Notes: generated by a model from the letters alone, not told the origin. Shown: positions 1 to 9,220, counted from the first letter of the stretch. The stretch is 23,934 bases of DNA from JAFIHK01 sp041441455 (GCA_041441455.1 JASDTB010000039.1:1-23934), one strand, 5' to 3'. Numbers and translations: made by a program.

Positions 1-642
1 ATCATTGGAGTAGATAACAATTCCTATGATAAAACAGCTGAAATATTTCAAAAAATAGATCTTCCTTATTACACAGAAGTAAACAGAAGCTGTGGGTATG
101 CTAGGAACAAAGGTTTGGAACATGCCAAAGGGAAATACTACATATGTATAGATTCTGACACGATGTATCCAGAAACATATGTAGAGAGAGTCATTGAGGA
201 GTTAGAAAAAAAGGATGTGGTAGCTGTCTCATGTACTTGGGGATATATCCCCGGTAAGGGGTATCCAAGGTTTAAGATGTGGATTTATGAATTTGTTAGA
301 GATCTACACTTATGGCTCCAGTCATTTAAACGACCTGAGTTATCTGTAAGGGGATTAGTGTTTTCATATCACACAAAGTTAGGAAGAGAAGTGGGGTATA
401 GGGTGAGAATTATAAGGGGTGAAGACGGTGCAATGGCAATGGGTCTAAAAAAGTTTGGTAAAATAAGGTTTGTTAGAACTTCAAAAGTTAAAGCCTTCAC
501 ATGCACTGCAAGATTAAGTGAAGATGGTGGATTAGCAGACGCATTTAAAAGAAGGGTTACTAAAGCCTTACGAGGAATAGGAAGATACTTTACTAAAAGA
601 GAGGTTTACAAAGATCAAGATTCAAATATTATAAAAGATTAG
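1..642 (+). CDS. Glycosyltransferase family 2, 5' end outside window
   Basis: The frame is open from base 1, so the true start lies upstream; 213 residues are visible. It would transfer a sugar from a nucleotide-sugar donor to a growing surface polysaccharide at the cytoplasmic face. The visible part has the family 2 layout: VDNNSYDKT near residues 4-12 (nucleotide-binding turn), GYARNKG at 32-38, the metal-binding DSD at 51-53, and a GED motif in IRGEDGAMA that usually holds the catalytic base. No membrane segment is evident in the visible part. The stop is followed one base later by the next glycosyltransferase, so it belongs to a forward operon of three. Sugar specificity cannot be read from the sequence. 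The TTG at 115 is not a credible start, because the conserved N-terminal motif lies before it. Confidence 0.85.
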   Translation: MIGVDNNSYDKTAEIFQKIDLPYYTEVNRSCGYARNKGLEHAKGKYYICIDSDTMYPETYVERVIEELEKKDVVAVSCTWGYIPGKGYPRFKMWIYEFVRDLHLWLQSFKRPELSVRGLVFSYHTKLGREVGYRVRIIRGEDGAMAMGLKKFGKIRFVRTSKVKAFTCTARLSEDGGLADAFKRRVTKALRGIGRYFTKREVYKDQDSNIIKD

Positions 643-643
643 T

Positions 644-1786
644 ATGGACTATAAAGATATTAATGCCCTAATTTTAGTCTTTCATGGATTCGCTGATTAT
701 AATGGAATTAGCAAAAAACTGTTTTACCAGCGAGATGCGCTTAAGGCTTTAGGATGCAAAGCCAAACTTTGCTATTTGAAAATTGATGAGAAATCTGAAC
801 ATTTAAGAATGGCTGACGAATCTGTAATTGAGAGTTTTGGATTTGGAATTATGGCAAAGTTCAAGAAGCGAATCTCTTATTCAGGGTTATCAAAATACAT
901 TTCTGAAAACAAGATTAATTTTCTTTATGTAAGAAACGACCACAACGCTAATCCATTTCTATTGAAATTCCTAAAAGAGACTAAAAAATGTGGAGTTAAA
1001 ATAGTTATGGAAATACCTACTTATCCTTATGATAATGAATATGTTCAATCTGGATTTGTTAGTAGGGTCAATCTGTTTTCCGATAGATTTTTTAGACAAT
1101 TTTTTAAACACTGTGTTGATAGAATAATAACATTTACGGACTTTAAAGAGATCTTTGGAATTCCATCAATTAACATCTCTAACGGTATAGATTTTAATGC
1201 AATACCAACAAGAAAAGTCCCAAATTCCAAAAACGAGATCAGGCTTTTGGGCGTTGCTGAAATTCACTTTTGGCATGGATTCGATCGTGTGATAGAGGGG
1301 TTAAATGATTATTATGGTAAAAGTAACGAGCAAAAGGTCTATTTTGATGTAGTAGGAAAAAGTTTTACAGACGATGTTGAAAAATTAAAATCATTAGCTG
1401 AAAAGTATGGTATTTCTGATTATGTGACTTTTCACGGGACTAAATCTGGTAAAGAATTGGATGATATGTTTGATAAAGCCGATTTTGGCATTGCAAGCCT
1501 TGGTCGACACAGAAGTCATATTTTCAAAATTAAAACATTGAAGAACAGAGAGTACGCAGCAAGAGGTATCCCTTTTATTTATTCTGAGATCGACGATGAC
1601 TTTGAAAATATGCCATATATTATAAAAGCTCCTGCAGATGAATCACCTATTGATATAAAATCAATTATTGACTTCCTAAAGACAAATAATATAACTCCAA
1701 ATGAGATTAGAGATTCTATAATTAACGAACTCTCTTGGAGTAATCAAATGAAAAAAGTGGTTGATGTAACATTTAACAATAGCTAA
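644..1786 (+). CDS. GT-B fold glycosyltransferase (family 4-like)
   Basis: A 380-residue protein resembling family 4 (GT-B) glycosyltransferases of polysaccharide loci. The N-terminal half begins LILVFHGFADYNGISKK, a GT-B acceptor-domain opening. The middle has an ISNGID stretch typical of the interdomain region. The C-terminal half has YVTFHGTKSGKELDDMF followed by ADFGIASLG, the usual nucleotide-sugar domain pattern. KNREYAARGIPFIYSE carries the glutamate of the donor site. No signal peptide or transmembrane segment is seen, so it probably acts on lipid-linked substrate at the inner face of the membrane. It starts one base after the upstream gene's stop and ends one base before the next start, so the three are almost surely co-transcribed. 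Donor and acceptor are unknown. Confidence 0.82.
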   Translation: MDYKDINALILVFHGFADYNGISKKLFYQRDALKALGCKAKLCYLKIDEKSEHLRMADESVIESFGFGIMAKFKKRISYSGLSKYISENKINFLYVRNDHNANPFLLKFLKETKKCGVKIVMEIPTYPYDNEYVQSGFVSRVNLFSDRFFRQFFKHCVDRIITFTDFKEIFGIPSINISNGIDFNAIPTRKVPNSKNEIRLLGVAEIHFWHGFDRVIEGLNDYYGKSNEQKVYFDVVGKSFTDDVEKLKSLAEKYGISDYVTFHGTKSGKELDDMFDKADFGIASLGRHRSHIFKIKTLKNREYAARGIPFIYSEIDDDFENMPYIIKAPADESPIDIKSIIDFLKTNNITPNEIRDSIINELSWSNQMKKVVDVTFNNS

Positions 1787-1787
1787 T

Positions 1788-2969
1788 ATGAAAACTGTTG
1801 AAATTCTTTTTTGGATTGGATTATTCATTGTATTCTATACATATGTTGGATACGGAATCATACTTTTTCTGTTGGTTAAGATTAAAGAGATTTTTTCTAA
1901 GAATGAGAATAATAAAGGTGTGAGAGATCTTCCTGAAGTGACATTATTAATTGCGGCGTATAATGAAGAATCTGTAGTTGATTCAAAAATGACTAATTGT
2001 TTAGAATTGGACTATCCTACTGAATTATTAAAAATTGTGTGGGTAACTGATGGGTCCGATGATAACACTAATACTCTTTTGGCTAATTATCAAAGAGCAG
2101 ATGTCCTGTTTGAACCGGCCAGAGGTGGCAAAACAGCTGCGGTAAATAGAGCGATGGATTACATAAAATCTCCGATTGTGGTTTTAACTGATGCTAATAC
2201 GTATCTTAATAAAGAGGCTATCATGGAGATTGTAACCCTGTTTAATGATCCAAAGGTAGGATGTGTTGCTGGAGAGAAGAGAGTTTTGTCTAAAGACAAA
2301 GATACAGCATCTGCTGGAGGTGAAGGGCTTTATTGGATGTATGAATCAAAACTGAAAGATTTGGATTCAAGGTTATATAGTGCTGTTGGTGCTGCTGGGG
2401 AGCTGTATGCAGTAAGGAGAGAATTGTATAAACATATGGAAAAGAGTGTGCTACTTGATGACTTTATACAATCGATGCAGATAGCAATGAGGGGTTACAA
2501 AATTGCATATTCTAGTAAAGCATATGCAGCTGAGGGCGCATCATTAGATATGAATGAAGAAAAAAAGCGAAAAGTTCGGATTGCTGCAGGGGGACTTCAA
2601 TCAGTCGCCATGTTGTTACCATTATTGAATCTATTTAAATATGGAATGCTCTCTTTCCAATATATTTCTCATAGGGTTTTAAGATGGACCTTAACTCCAA
2701 TATTCCTTTTCTTGCTTTTACCAATGAATTTGTTACTTGTGAATGAATATCCAAATTCAGGTATATACTTAACTCTATTAGCTCTTCAGATTCTCTTTTA
2801 TGTTGGAGGATATATGGGCTTTGTATTAGCTGAAAGAAATTTAAAGAACAAAGTGCTCTTTGTTCCTTATTACTTCTTATTCATGAATATTAATGTATTT
2901 AGAGGTGCTAAATATTTGTATAAAAAAGGTAAAGGATCAGGTATTTGGGAAAAGGCAAAACGAGCATAA
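1788..2969 (+). CDS. Membrane-bound glycosyltransferase family 2 (processive-type)
   Basis: A 393-residue membrane glycosyltransferase related to the cellulose/poly-GlcNAc/hyaluronan synthase branch of family 2. One membrane helix lies at about residues 7-30. The cytoplasmic domain has AAYNEE (56-61), TDGSDDNT (87-94, with the UDP-binding aspartate), TDAN (134-137) in place of a textbook DxD, GAAGELYAVR (201-210) and LLDDF (222-226) with the probable catalytic base. KRKVRIAAGG near 260-269 sits where the QxxRW-like acceptor motif is expected. Two to three further helices follow between about 295 and 350. The third position of the DxD motif is Asn here, which also occurs in related enzymes. 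It may extend a polymer, or add a single sugar to a lipid carrier. It is the last gene of the forward trio and converges on the reverse-strand pyruvyl transferase with a 14-base gap. Confidence 0.83.
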   Translation: MKTVEILFWIGLFIVFYTYVGYGIILFLLVKIKEIFSKNENNKGVRDLPEVTLLIAAYNEESVVDSKMTNCLELDYPTELLKIVWVTDGSDDNTNTLLANYQRADVLFEPARGGKTAAVNRAMDYIKSPIVVLTDANTYLNKEAIMEIVTLFNDPKVGCVAGEKRVLSKDKDTASAGGEGLYWMYESKLKDLDSRLYSAVGAAGELYAVRRELYKHMEKSVLLDDFIQSMQIAMRGYKIAYSSKAYAAEGASLDMNEEKKRKVRIAAGGLQSVAMLLPLLNLFKYGMLSFQYISHRVLRWTLTPIFLFLLLPMNLLLVNEYPNSGIYLTLLALQILFYVGGYMGFVLAERNLKNKVLFVPYYFLFMNINVFRGAKYLYKKGKGSGIWEKAKRA

Positions 2970-2983
2970 AGAGATAAACTTTG

Positions 2984-3871
2984 TTATTTTCTAAATGGAC
3001 AAGCCTCTAGAAGTAAGTGCGGATTAAATGTTATCTTTTTCCAAGAATAAGACAACTTAATAACCTCTTCGATATCTATTGATTTATTAAATTTTACGGG
3101 ATCAATAATTTCTCGATTTACTGATAAAAAGTAGTCTTGAAATTTAAATTTATCTCCGATTAATTCAGCTCCAAATTTCGCCCAAACATTCGGGATGTTA
3201 TATGCATCTGAGATAATAATTCCATGTAGGGAACTAGATAATATGACTTCACATTCATTTATTTGTTCAATGAAATCTGTCCATACTCCACTATGCTGTA
3301 TGTCAAGTATCTTTACTCCACTTTGAGTTGCTAATTCATGAACGACAGAATCATTTTTATCTACGATGTGAGGGATGATGCCTAATCTGTATTTTTTTGG
3401 TCGCGTTGGTTTGTAAAATAACGGAAGTAGTAGAGCAGGGTCTCCATATACTTCTGGACAATTAATCCCGTTTTTTATAAGCAAATCTCTTGTTTTGGGA
3501 CCTCTAACTGCATGAATTTTTTTAAATCGGAATCTATCTGGTAATCTTTCTTCTATTGCGCCTGTTCCCCAAATTACAGAACCATTATTGCTATTATGTA
3601 GATAACTTCCAATGCACAAGTAATTCAGTTCTTCATTTTTAATTGCAGTTTTACAATATTGCAGCGGAATGATTCTCTTTCCAGAGATTAATTTCATGAG
3701 ATGGATATTCAAGTCGTCTCCAAAGTTGTTAATCCCAACTCTTCCCTCTTTGACAGGTAAAAAGGAATTAATTAATAAAAAATCCGAACTAAATGCTTTA
3801 ATTGCAGGGTAATAAAGCTCGTAAAAAATCTTGCTTAACCTATATGATTTGAAAATGTTCAGTGTTTTCAT
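2984..3871 (-). CDS. Polysaccharide pyruvyl transferase family protein
   Basis: A 295-residue member of the polysaccharide pyruvyl transferase family (Pfam PF04230), which adds ketal-linked pyruvate from phosphoenolpyruvate to exopolysaccharide or wall sugars. Visible family features are NNFGDD at 48-53, the WGTG turn at 101-104, VRGPKT at 122-127, GDPALL at 143-148 and SSSLHG at 212-217. The last contains the His-Gly that is nearly invariant in this family. No membrane segment is seen. It starts 2 bases after the flippase stop, so the two form one reverse operon. Some family members in such loci have no proven pyruvyl transfer activity, so the exact reaction is inferred from the family. Confidence 0.85.
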   Translation of the reverse strand: MKTLNIFKSYRLSKIFYELYYPAIKAFSSDFLLINSFLPVKEGRVGINNFGDDLNIHLMKLISGKRIIPLQYCKTAIKNEELNYLCIGSYLHNSNNGSVIWGTGAIEERLPDRFRFKKIHAVRGPKTRDLLIKNGINCPEVYGDPALLLPLFYKPTRPKKYRLGIIPHIVDKNDSVVHELATQSGVKILDIQHSGVWTDFIEQINECEVILSSSLHGIIISDAYNIPNVWAKFGAELIGDKFKFQDYFLSVNREIIDPVKFNKSIDIEEVIKLSYSWKKITFNPHLLLEACPFRK

Positions 3872-3873
3872 AA

Positions 3874-5397
3874 CTATTTTCTTTTTAAGATTTTAGACGA
3901 AATTTTCGAAGTTATAGATAGAATGATGTCTTTCTCATATTTATTCATGGAGAATTTCCATATAGTTGAGATGAATATTGAGCAGTACGCAATTGCACTT
4001 AATGTTAGAATTGTAATACTTCTAGTATTTAAGTAATAATTTGCTGCAATACCTATTACCATAACGATTATCATAGGCAAAGCTTGTCCGCCAATCTCCT
4101 TCCAAAATTGAATTATGTTAAGGTTGATTCTTTTATGATAATATATATTCATTACAACTCCTTGTCCAATTACTAATGCAGCTGATGTACCTATTGCACT
4201 TCCTATTCCGCCATATAGCTTTGCTAAGATAATTGATGCGCCAAGGCTGGTTGATGCAATTAAAATGAATAAGACAGACCTGAATTTTTGTTGATTTCTT
4301 GCTTGCAAAATACTCAAGCCTAGATTCTGAATTAATGGTATTGTTAGTGGCACCATTAAAATTAATGATATTAAATAGGCTTCGTCGTAATCACTACCTG
4401 CCCATAAATTTATGAAAGGTCTTCCGTATACTACAAATCCAGTCATAACAAATCCCATTATCAAAAATTGGATTCTTCCAGTTCTTATGAAGAGATCGGA
4501 TATCTCTTTATCTGGAATAGAGTTTGATATCATTGCTGTAATTTTGGGTAGGAATAATCCTGAGATTGCATTAGAAAAGCTCATGTAATAGGTCTTCATT
4601 TGCATGGCAATTGCAAATACAGCAGCAGCAGCTGTTCCCACAAAAATTCCGACAACAAATTGTCCAGTACTCCAGTATATTCTGTCCATTATTATCCCCA
4701 GAAATACATAGAATGAATAGTGTGCAATCTCTTTTAAGAGTGACCAATTAAACTTAGTATAGCTTATTTTTATTTTAAGAGTTCTCTTACAGTAAACCCA
4801 ATTTATTAGCAGTGTTAGAATATTAAAAATTGTTGTGATTACAACCATTCCAATAGCCTTATATCCATACATAAGCATTATAATCATTACTGCTGGATTT
4901 AAAATAATCCTTATGATGGCAACAACTTTTTGAAAAATAAAGTTTTCATAGGCGGTAATTATTGCCCCAAATATGCTGAGAGGAAAGGTTACTGCAACAT
5001 TGAAAATCATTAAGATCGTCATTATTTTGGCTTTACCTATTTCTGACTCTGTCATTGAGCCACCAAAGATTAAGTCGATGTTAAAATAGAGGAACGATCC
5101 TATAAATAAAGTTAGAATTGCAATAAATGAGTAAAGTGAAATAAACATTCCAAAGAGCGATTCTTGCTCTTCACGCTTTCCTTCAGCTCTGTATTTTGCA
5201 GTATATCTGATAATTGCATTTCCAAATCCAAAATCAAGAATTGTAAGATAAGAGATAACTGAAGCAATAATAGAGTATAATCCGTATTCAGATTGCCCCA
5301 TCATCCGTAACATAAAAGGAGTGTATAGTAGTCCAATTACGTTAGTCAGAAAGAGTGACAAGTAGGATAAAACTGCTCCGGCTTTTATTTGATTCAT
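3874..5397 (-). CDS. Oligosaccharide flippase (Wzx/PST type)
   Basis: A 507-residue, strongly hydrophobic protein with roughly 12-14 membrane helices. Its N-terminus has the pattern of polysaccharide transporters of the MOP superfamily: a helix, then a conserved loop with GQSEYGLYSIIASVISY and LDFGFGNAIIRYTAKY. It would flip undecaprenyl-linked repeat units from the cytoplasmic to the periplasmic leaflet for assembly. The C-terminal tail is short and basic (ISSKILKRK). It lies upstream of the pyruvyl transferase in the same operon. The lipoprotein operon upstream on the same strand is separated by a strong terminator, so this pair needs its own promoter; I could not find a clear TAnnTTTG box in the short space available. 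Confidence 0.87.
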   Translation of the reverse strand: MNQIKAGAVLSYLSLFLTNVIGLLYTPFMLRMMGQSEYGLYSIIASVISYLTILDFGFGNAIIRYTAKYRAEGKREEQESLFGMFISLYSFIAILTLFIGSFLYFNIDLIFGGSMTESEIGKAKIMTILMIFNVAVTFPLSIFGAIITAYENFIFQKVVAIIRIILNPAVMIIMLMYGYKAIGMVVITTIFNILTLLINWVYCKRTLKIKISYTKFNWSLLKEIAHYSFYVFLGIIMDRIYWSTGQFVVGIFVGTAAAAVFAIAMQMKTYYMSFSNAISGLFLPKITAMISNSIPDKEISDLFIRTGRIQFLIMGFVMTGFVVYGRPFINLWAGSDYDEAYLISLILMVPLTIPLIQNLGLSILQARNQQKFRSVLFILIASTSLGASIILAKLYGGIGSAIGTSAALVIGQGVVMNIYYHKRINLNIIQFWKEIGGQALPMIIVMVIGIAANYYLNTRSITILTLSAIAYCSIFISTIWKFSMNKYEKDIILSITSKISSKILKRK

Positions 5398-5415
5398 TCA
5401 AATCTTTTTTCAAAG

Positions 5416-5448
5416 AAAAAAAAAGACCGGCTTATATCATAAAGCCGG
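5416..5448 (-). terminator. Intrinsic terminator of the LruC lipoprotein operon
   Basis: On the reverse strand a GC-rich stem (CCGGCTT at 5427-5433 paired with AAGCCGG at 5442-5448, 8-base loop) is followed directly by GTC or similar and nine consecutive T residues (the A run at 5416-5424). It lies 28 bases after the stop of the 815-residue LruC protein and 19 bases before the flippase start. It should end the lipoprotein transcript and insulate the flippase operon. Confidence 0.88.
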
Positions 5449-5475
5449 CCTTTCAATTTGTTATTATGACAACAC

Positions 5476-7923
5476 TTATCTTTCGTAAATAAGTGATTGA
5501 TTTATATATCCAGTTTTATCAGTATACCAGTCTTTATATTCATTGCCACCAGAGAAAGCCCACGCTTTAAAATGTAGGTAAGCGTCAAATAGTGCCTTGC
5601 TCTCTTGCGGATATTGGAATACAGAAGGGAACATTAATCCCCACATCATTCCATCTTCAAATTTATATTTGTCACTCGCAGAGAGTTGTTTTCCTGTTGC
5701 AAATGAAGGGTCAGCCTTTGATGTTGCCTTATAAGTTGGTAAGTGGATCTCTTTTCCTCTCGATGTAGAACCTTTGGTGTTTGCTACAATAAACATGTTA
5801 AAATTGGCAATTGTCAAATTAGGCTGATCAATACCAGTATTAAATTTAATGATAATTGTTTTGTTAGGAGTTTGCTCATATAATCCGTTAACTGTATTCA
5901 AGAAACTAGTATAGGTTACTAAATCAGAAACCTTATTGAATAGTGGAATTATCGCTGTTGTCGCCCCTTTTTCTGTACCGTTTGAATTAATATCAAATGG
6001 TATAGAAGCTCCTAAAGTTTGTCCTGTAACAGATTTAACATCACTTGCATTCACTTTGTCTAATTGGAAAGCTGCAGCAAGATCTTGCATGCTTCCAGCT
6101 GCAATTACATTATAGTCAAAAATGATAGATGTGACTTTGTTTGATGCATTAGATAAGTATTTTATTCTAAAAGTCATAACTAAGTCATTCATGTCATAGT
6201 CTCCCTTCCATGGCCATAAATCTTCAAAAGCATATGTGCCGCGAGTGTTTTCAGTTGGGAAATATGAAGCGAAAGCAACATTTGCGTCAGAATCATCATA
6301 GTCGTTTTCAACAGCAACACCATCTCCATCGTTATCAATTACTGGTGGTGCTGGAGGAGTAATTTCGCCCTCGCCTCCATTACATGTTGTTCCAACAATG
6401 TTTTTTGTCTGCTCTTTTGATAAAATTGAGCCGTTGTCATTGAATAGACCTTCATAACGAACTCTTCCATTTACACCATCACCAGAAACCAGATTGACGT
6501 GTACAAGTTCTATCTTGCCTTTGAATTGTGATGCAGCATATCTGAAATCAGGCATTGTCCCAAGACATTTAATTACAGAGTATTCAGAGGCATTGGAAAG
6601 TGCTTTAAACGCATATATGTTAGTGATGTCGGTAAAGATAAGCATACTTCCGCCTGAGAAGTTTACAGTGTTATTGTTTAAATAAAGTTTAACACAATTC
6701 ATTAACGAGCCGCTTCCAAGGTTTGTAACAGATCCTTGAAGGTTTATTTTTTCTGACGTTATGCTGCAATTATTATTCACAATTCCACCACCTTCGGACT
6801 TAAATTCAAGAATTGCATTCAAAGTTCCGTGGTTATTAAGGATTGCATTATTTGTTTGGGAATAATAGCTGCTCTGGAATGTACTATTAACATCCATCAT
6901 AAAGGAAGCATCGGTAGTTAAATCAAATGAGACACATCCAATATTGCCGCTATTATATAGATAGCAATTGTTGGTTACATGGAAAGATTTGTTCTTGCCC
7001 GAAACAGTAAAATTACTTTCATTATATAGTTTGCTTGCTGAATTTATGTCTACATTTCCGTTAACAGTAAACGTGCCTTTGTTGACAATGATTGACCCTC
7101 CAGAAGCGGCGAAATCTCCATTAAAAGTCATCTTTCCACCGTTTTGAACATAGATCAATGGAAACCCTGTTAATGTATTTACAACGGAACCTCCTTTGAC
7201 GATTACTTCACCTCCATTTAAAACAACTAATGTTGATTTATATAAAGAGATTGAAGAGTTAAGAGTTAACTTACCAGCAACATAGAGAATTGCATGTTGT
7301 TGCCAGCCACTAAATTCTACTGTTGAAGTTCTTGTGAACCCTTGAGGAATTAAATATGACTTGTAAGTATTTCCATATGTAGATGATGTGCCCGATGGAA
7401 ATCCATTAATAGTTACGCTACCATTATTGTTGTTAATTACCTCGTCGTAGTTTGTCGGAACAGTAATTGACGGCGAAGGGCTGTTAGCTACTCTTGTCAT
7501 AACAGCACTCTCAGAATTGGATTTCGTAATATTTACGTTTATACTAGATGAGGCAACTGCCACTTCTGTAGTTGTCATCAAACCGTTAGGTTTGTAGTCT
7601 TTTACGTAAAGTTTTTCGGTTCCAGCAGGTAGGGTTAATTTAATAACAAATGGTGTATTTGGCTTAGCTGAGCCAGTTGCTACTAAGTACTCATCAATTG
7701 CTAAAGGACTAGTGTATATTTTGATAACATGGAGCATGTTGTCGCTAACTCCTTGAATTGACGCAACAGAAATAGACAGATTTACTTCTGAAATTGTCTT
7801 CCAATTGAAATCTGCAGGAATCTTCTCTTCTTCTACTACAGGTGTAGTTGATCCTGGGTCCTTAGTACAAGAAGCAAAAAACGAAATGCTTACAAGTACA
7901 ATAAATAAATAAAGTTTTCTCAT
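5476..7923 (-). CDS. Large LruC-domain lipoprotein with repeat-rich insert
   Basis: An 815-residue predicted lipoprotein. The signal peptide is residues 1-18 with lipobox FFAS before Cys19. Residues about 35-115 form a small domain opening with FNWKTI. About 155-510 is Asn/Ser/Gly-rich, with many short hydrophobic-plus-N/G turns (VTINGFPSG, FTVNGNVDIN, VNFSGG), which suggests a beta-solenoid or adhesin-like stalk. A Pro-rich link (PPAPP) leads to an Asp-rich, probably calcium-binding stretch, DNDGDGV (530-536) to DYDDSD (541-546). The LruC domain follows, with FEDLWPWKGDYDMND at 566-580, and runs to the end. LruC domains are named from a Leptospira lipoprotein and are common in Bacteroidota envelope proteins; their function is not established. 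The start ATG shares one base with the upstream stop (TAATG), implying coupled translation. Surface display and adhesion are inference. Confidence 0.85.
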   Translation of the reverse strand: MRKLYLFIVLVSISFFASCTKDPGSTTPVVEEEKIPADFNWKTISEVNLSISVASIQGVSDNMLHVIKIYTSPLAIDEYLVATGSAKPNTPFVIKLTLPAGTEKLYVKDYKPNGLMTTTEVAVASSSINVNITKSNSESAVMTRVANSPSPSITVPTNYDEVINNNNGSVTINGFPSGTSSTYGNTYKSYLIPQGFTRTSTVEFSGWQQHAILYVAGKLTLNSSISLYKSTLVVLNGGEVIVKGGSVVNTLTGFPLIYVQNGGKMTFNGDFAASGGSIIVNKGTFTVNGNVDINSASKLYNESNFTVSGKNKSFHVTNNCYLYNSGNIGCVSFDLTTDASFMMDVNSTFQSSYYSQTNNAILNNHGTLNAILEFKSEGGGIVNNNCSITSEKINLQGSVTNLGSGSLMNCVKLYLNNNTVNFSGGSMLIFTDITNIYAFKALSNASEYSVIKCLGTMPDFRYAASQFKGKIELVHVNLVSGDGVNGRVRYEGLFNDNGSILSKEQTKNIVGTTCNGGEGEITPPAPPVIDNDGDGVAVENDYDDSDANVAFASYFPTENTRGTYAFEDLWPWKGDYDMNDLVMTFRIKYLSNASNKVTSIIFDYNVIAAGSMQDLAAAFQLDKVNASDVKSVTGQTLGASIPFDINSNGTEKGATTAIIPLFNKVSDLVTYTSFLNTVNGLYEQTPNKTIIIKFNTGIDQPNLTIANFNMFIVANTKGSTSRGKEIHLPTYKATSKADPSFATGKQLSASDKYKFEDGMMWGLMFPSVFQYPQESKALFDAYLHFKAWAFSGGNEYKDWYTDKTGYINQSLIYER

Positions 7924-9089
7924 TAATTATAGTAATTAAAATTTATTCTAGTATACAGACTGTCAATAATTTTGGGATTGTACCAGTCTGATCGAGTATT
8001 ATCTCCACTTCTGCTCCATACTTCAGCCCAAGTCTTGAAATTAGGATAAGCATTATAGATTTTCTTTTGCTCAAGAGGATGTCTTAGCGATTTGTCGCTA
8101 ATGATTGCCCATACCCAATTGTCAATTGTAGTAAAATCGCGTTTAGGTAATGTATATTGAAAGTATGAAGTATTGAATCTTTCAGTAGCTAATTGTCCCT
8201 TAAAATGAACCTCTTTTTCCCTTTTCCCAAAAACAGCAAAAACATCAAGACAGATTTTTTCAGTTGTTACTGAGTCTAAAAATGAGAAGTCCGAATATGG
8301 ATATGAGTTTGAATTGAGTTCTATTGACACTGTAAAAGTTGTTGTTGCTAGTGGAGGATCGATGTTTCTAACATTAAAAAATAGCTCAGGACTATATTCA
8401 AAATATGACCTAAAGTCTCCTGTCAGTGGTACAACAACAGATTTTGTGTTGTTTAGTTCAGGGGTGTGCCACCCATTTTTGATGTCTACATTAAAGAAAT
8501 TAGAAAGTTTAGACACATTATCTGTACGAGTTACTTTTTTAACTTCAACAGGCTTGCCTGTAAAGTTAACTGCTAATCCAATTTTGTCATATGAGCTACC
8601 GACACATCTTGGTTGAATTTTAAAATGAATTACAGATACTCTGCCTTGATTATCTAAGTCATATTGCATATTCAATCCAAAGACAATATCATTCATGTCC
8701 ATATCTCCCTTCGAGGGAAACAAGTCTTCGAACATTACTGTAGCGTACTTGCCAACTGCCGGAAAATATACTCTATTCTTAATTGATCCTCCGCCTGCTT
8801 TTGTGGAAATTGTTGACTGAGGCACAGGTTCTGGAACTATATTTAGTGAAGTTGATTTTCCAACAAATAGTTTATATTCTCCTGCTGGGAGTAGCGAAGC
8901 TACAGAGTCTCCATTCTCGTCAAAAACAGAGGAGAATTGAGTAATTACAACTTTTCTTCCCTCAATTGTTTTCCAGTCAAAACTTTGAGGTACATCTAAT
9001 GGCGAGCGATAATTGTTATCAGGAACCTCAAAACAGCTCGTGAATACTATAAGGGTTATAAAAAGTGTTATGTAATTAGTTGATTTCAT
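7923..9089 (-). CDS. Short LruC-domain lipoprotein
   Basis: A 388-residue predicted lipoprotein with a signal peptide ending at LIVFTS before Cys19. It has the same plan as its downstream neighbour without the long insert: an N-terminal FDWKTI segment (37-42) with LLPAGEYKLFVG (67-77), then the LruC core with FEDLFPSKGDMDMND at 120-134, then a C-terminal block ending in KTWAEVWSRSGDNTRSDWY, which parallels FKAWAF...KDWY in the larger protein. The acidic D129/D131/D134 pattern is conserved in both and may bind a divalent metal. It is the first gene of the operon behind a good candidate promoter. The two genes probably arose by duplication and may act together at the cell surface; this is inferred from shared architecture only. 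Confidence 0.84.
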   Translation of the reverse strand: MKSTNYITLFITLIVFTSCFEVPDNNYRSPLDVPQSFDWKTIEGRKVVITQFSSVFDENGDSVASLLPAGEYKLFVGKSTSLNIVPEPVPQSTISTKAGGGSIKNRVYFPAVGKYATVMFEDLFPSKGDMDMNDIVFGLNMQYDLDNQGRVSVIHFKIQPRCVGSSYDKIGLAVNFTGKPVEVKKVTRTDNVSKLSNFFNVDIKNGWHTPELNNTKSVVVPLTGDFRSYFEYSPELFFNVRNIDPPLATTTFTVSIELNSNSYPYSDFSFLDSVTTEKICLDVFAVFGKREKEVHFKGQLATERFNTSYFQYTLPKRDFTTIDNWVWAIISDKSLRHPLEQKKIYNAYPNFKTWAEVWSRSGDNTRSDWYNPKIIDSLYTRINFNYYN

Positions 9090-9111
9090 TCTTGATGCGT
9101 GTAAAATCGGT

Positions 9112-9141
9112 CAAATATAATATATTTTTCTAAAATACAAA
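9112..9141 (-). promoter_or_regulatory. Candidate Bacteroides-type promoter for LruC operon
   Basis: On the reverse strand, TATATTTG (9119 to 9112) matches the TAnnTTTG -7 box exactly, and a TTTG (9141 to 9138) lies 18 bases upstream as a -33 box. Transcription would begin near 9106, giving a leader of about 17 bases before the ATG at 9089. Spacing is slightly shorter than the usual 19-21. Confidence 0.6.
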
Positions 9142-9182
9142 ATTATTTATTAACAAACAATAGACTGTTGACAACTATGTTT

Positions 9183-9214
9183 TTTGGTAGTTGAGAAAAT
9201 ATTCTTTTAATTTG
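9183..9214 (+). promoter_or_regulatory. Candidate promoter for tetR-efflux operon
   Basis: TTTG at 9183-9186 and TTAATTTG at 9207-9214 are separated by 20 bases, fitting the Bacteroidota -33/-7 pattern with one mismatch in the -7 box (TT for TA). Transcription would begin near 9220, about 30 bases before the TetR start. It does not overlap the divergent LruC promoter. Confidence 0.5.
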
Positions 9215-9220
9215 CCGAAA

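Noticed and set aside
115..642. A TTG start for the first glycosyltransferase
   Set aside because: The frame is open to base 1 and the nucleotide-binding motif lies before position 115, so the gene simply starts outside the window.
5398..5475. A promoter for the flippase operon
   Set aside because: Only imperfect TTTCTTTG-like matches occur here, overlapping the terminator U run. They could be mere T-rich sequence, so no promoter was called.
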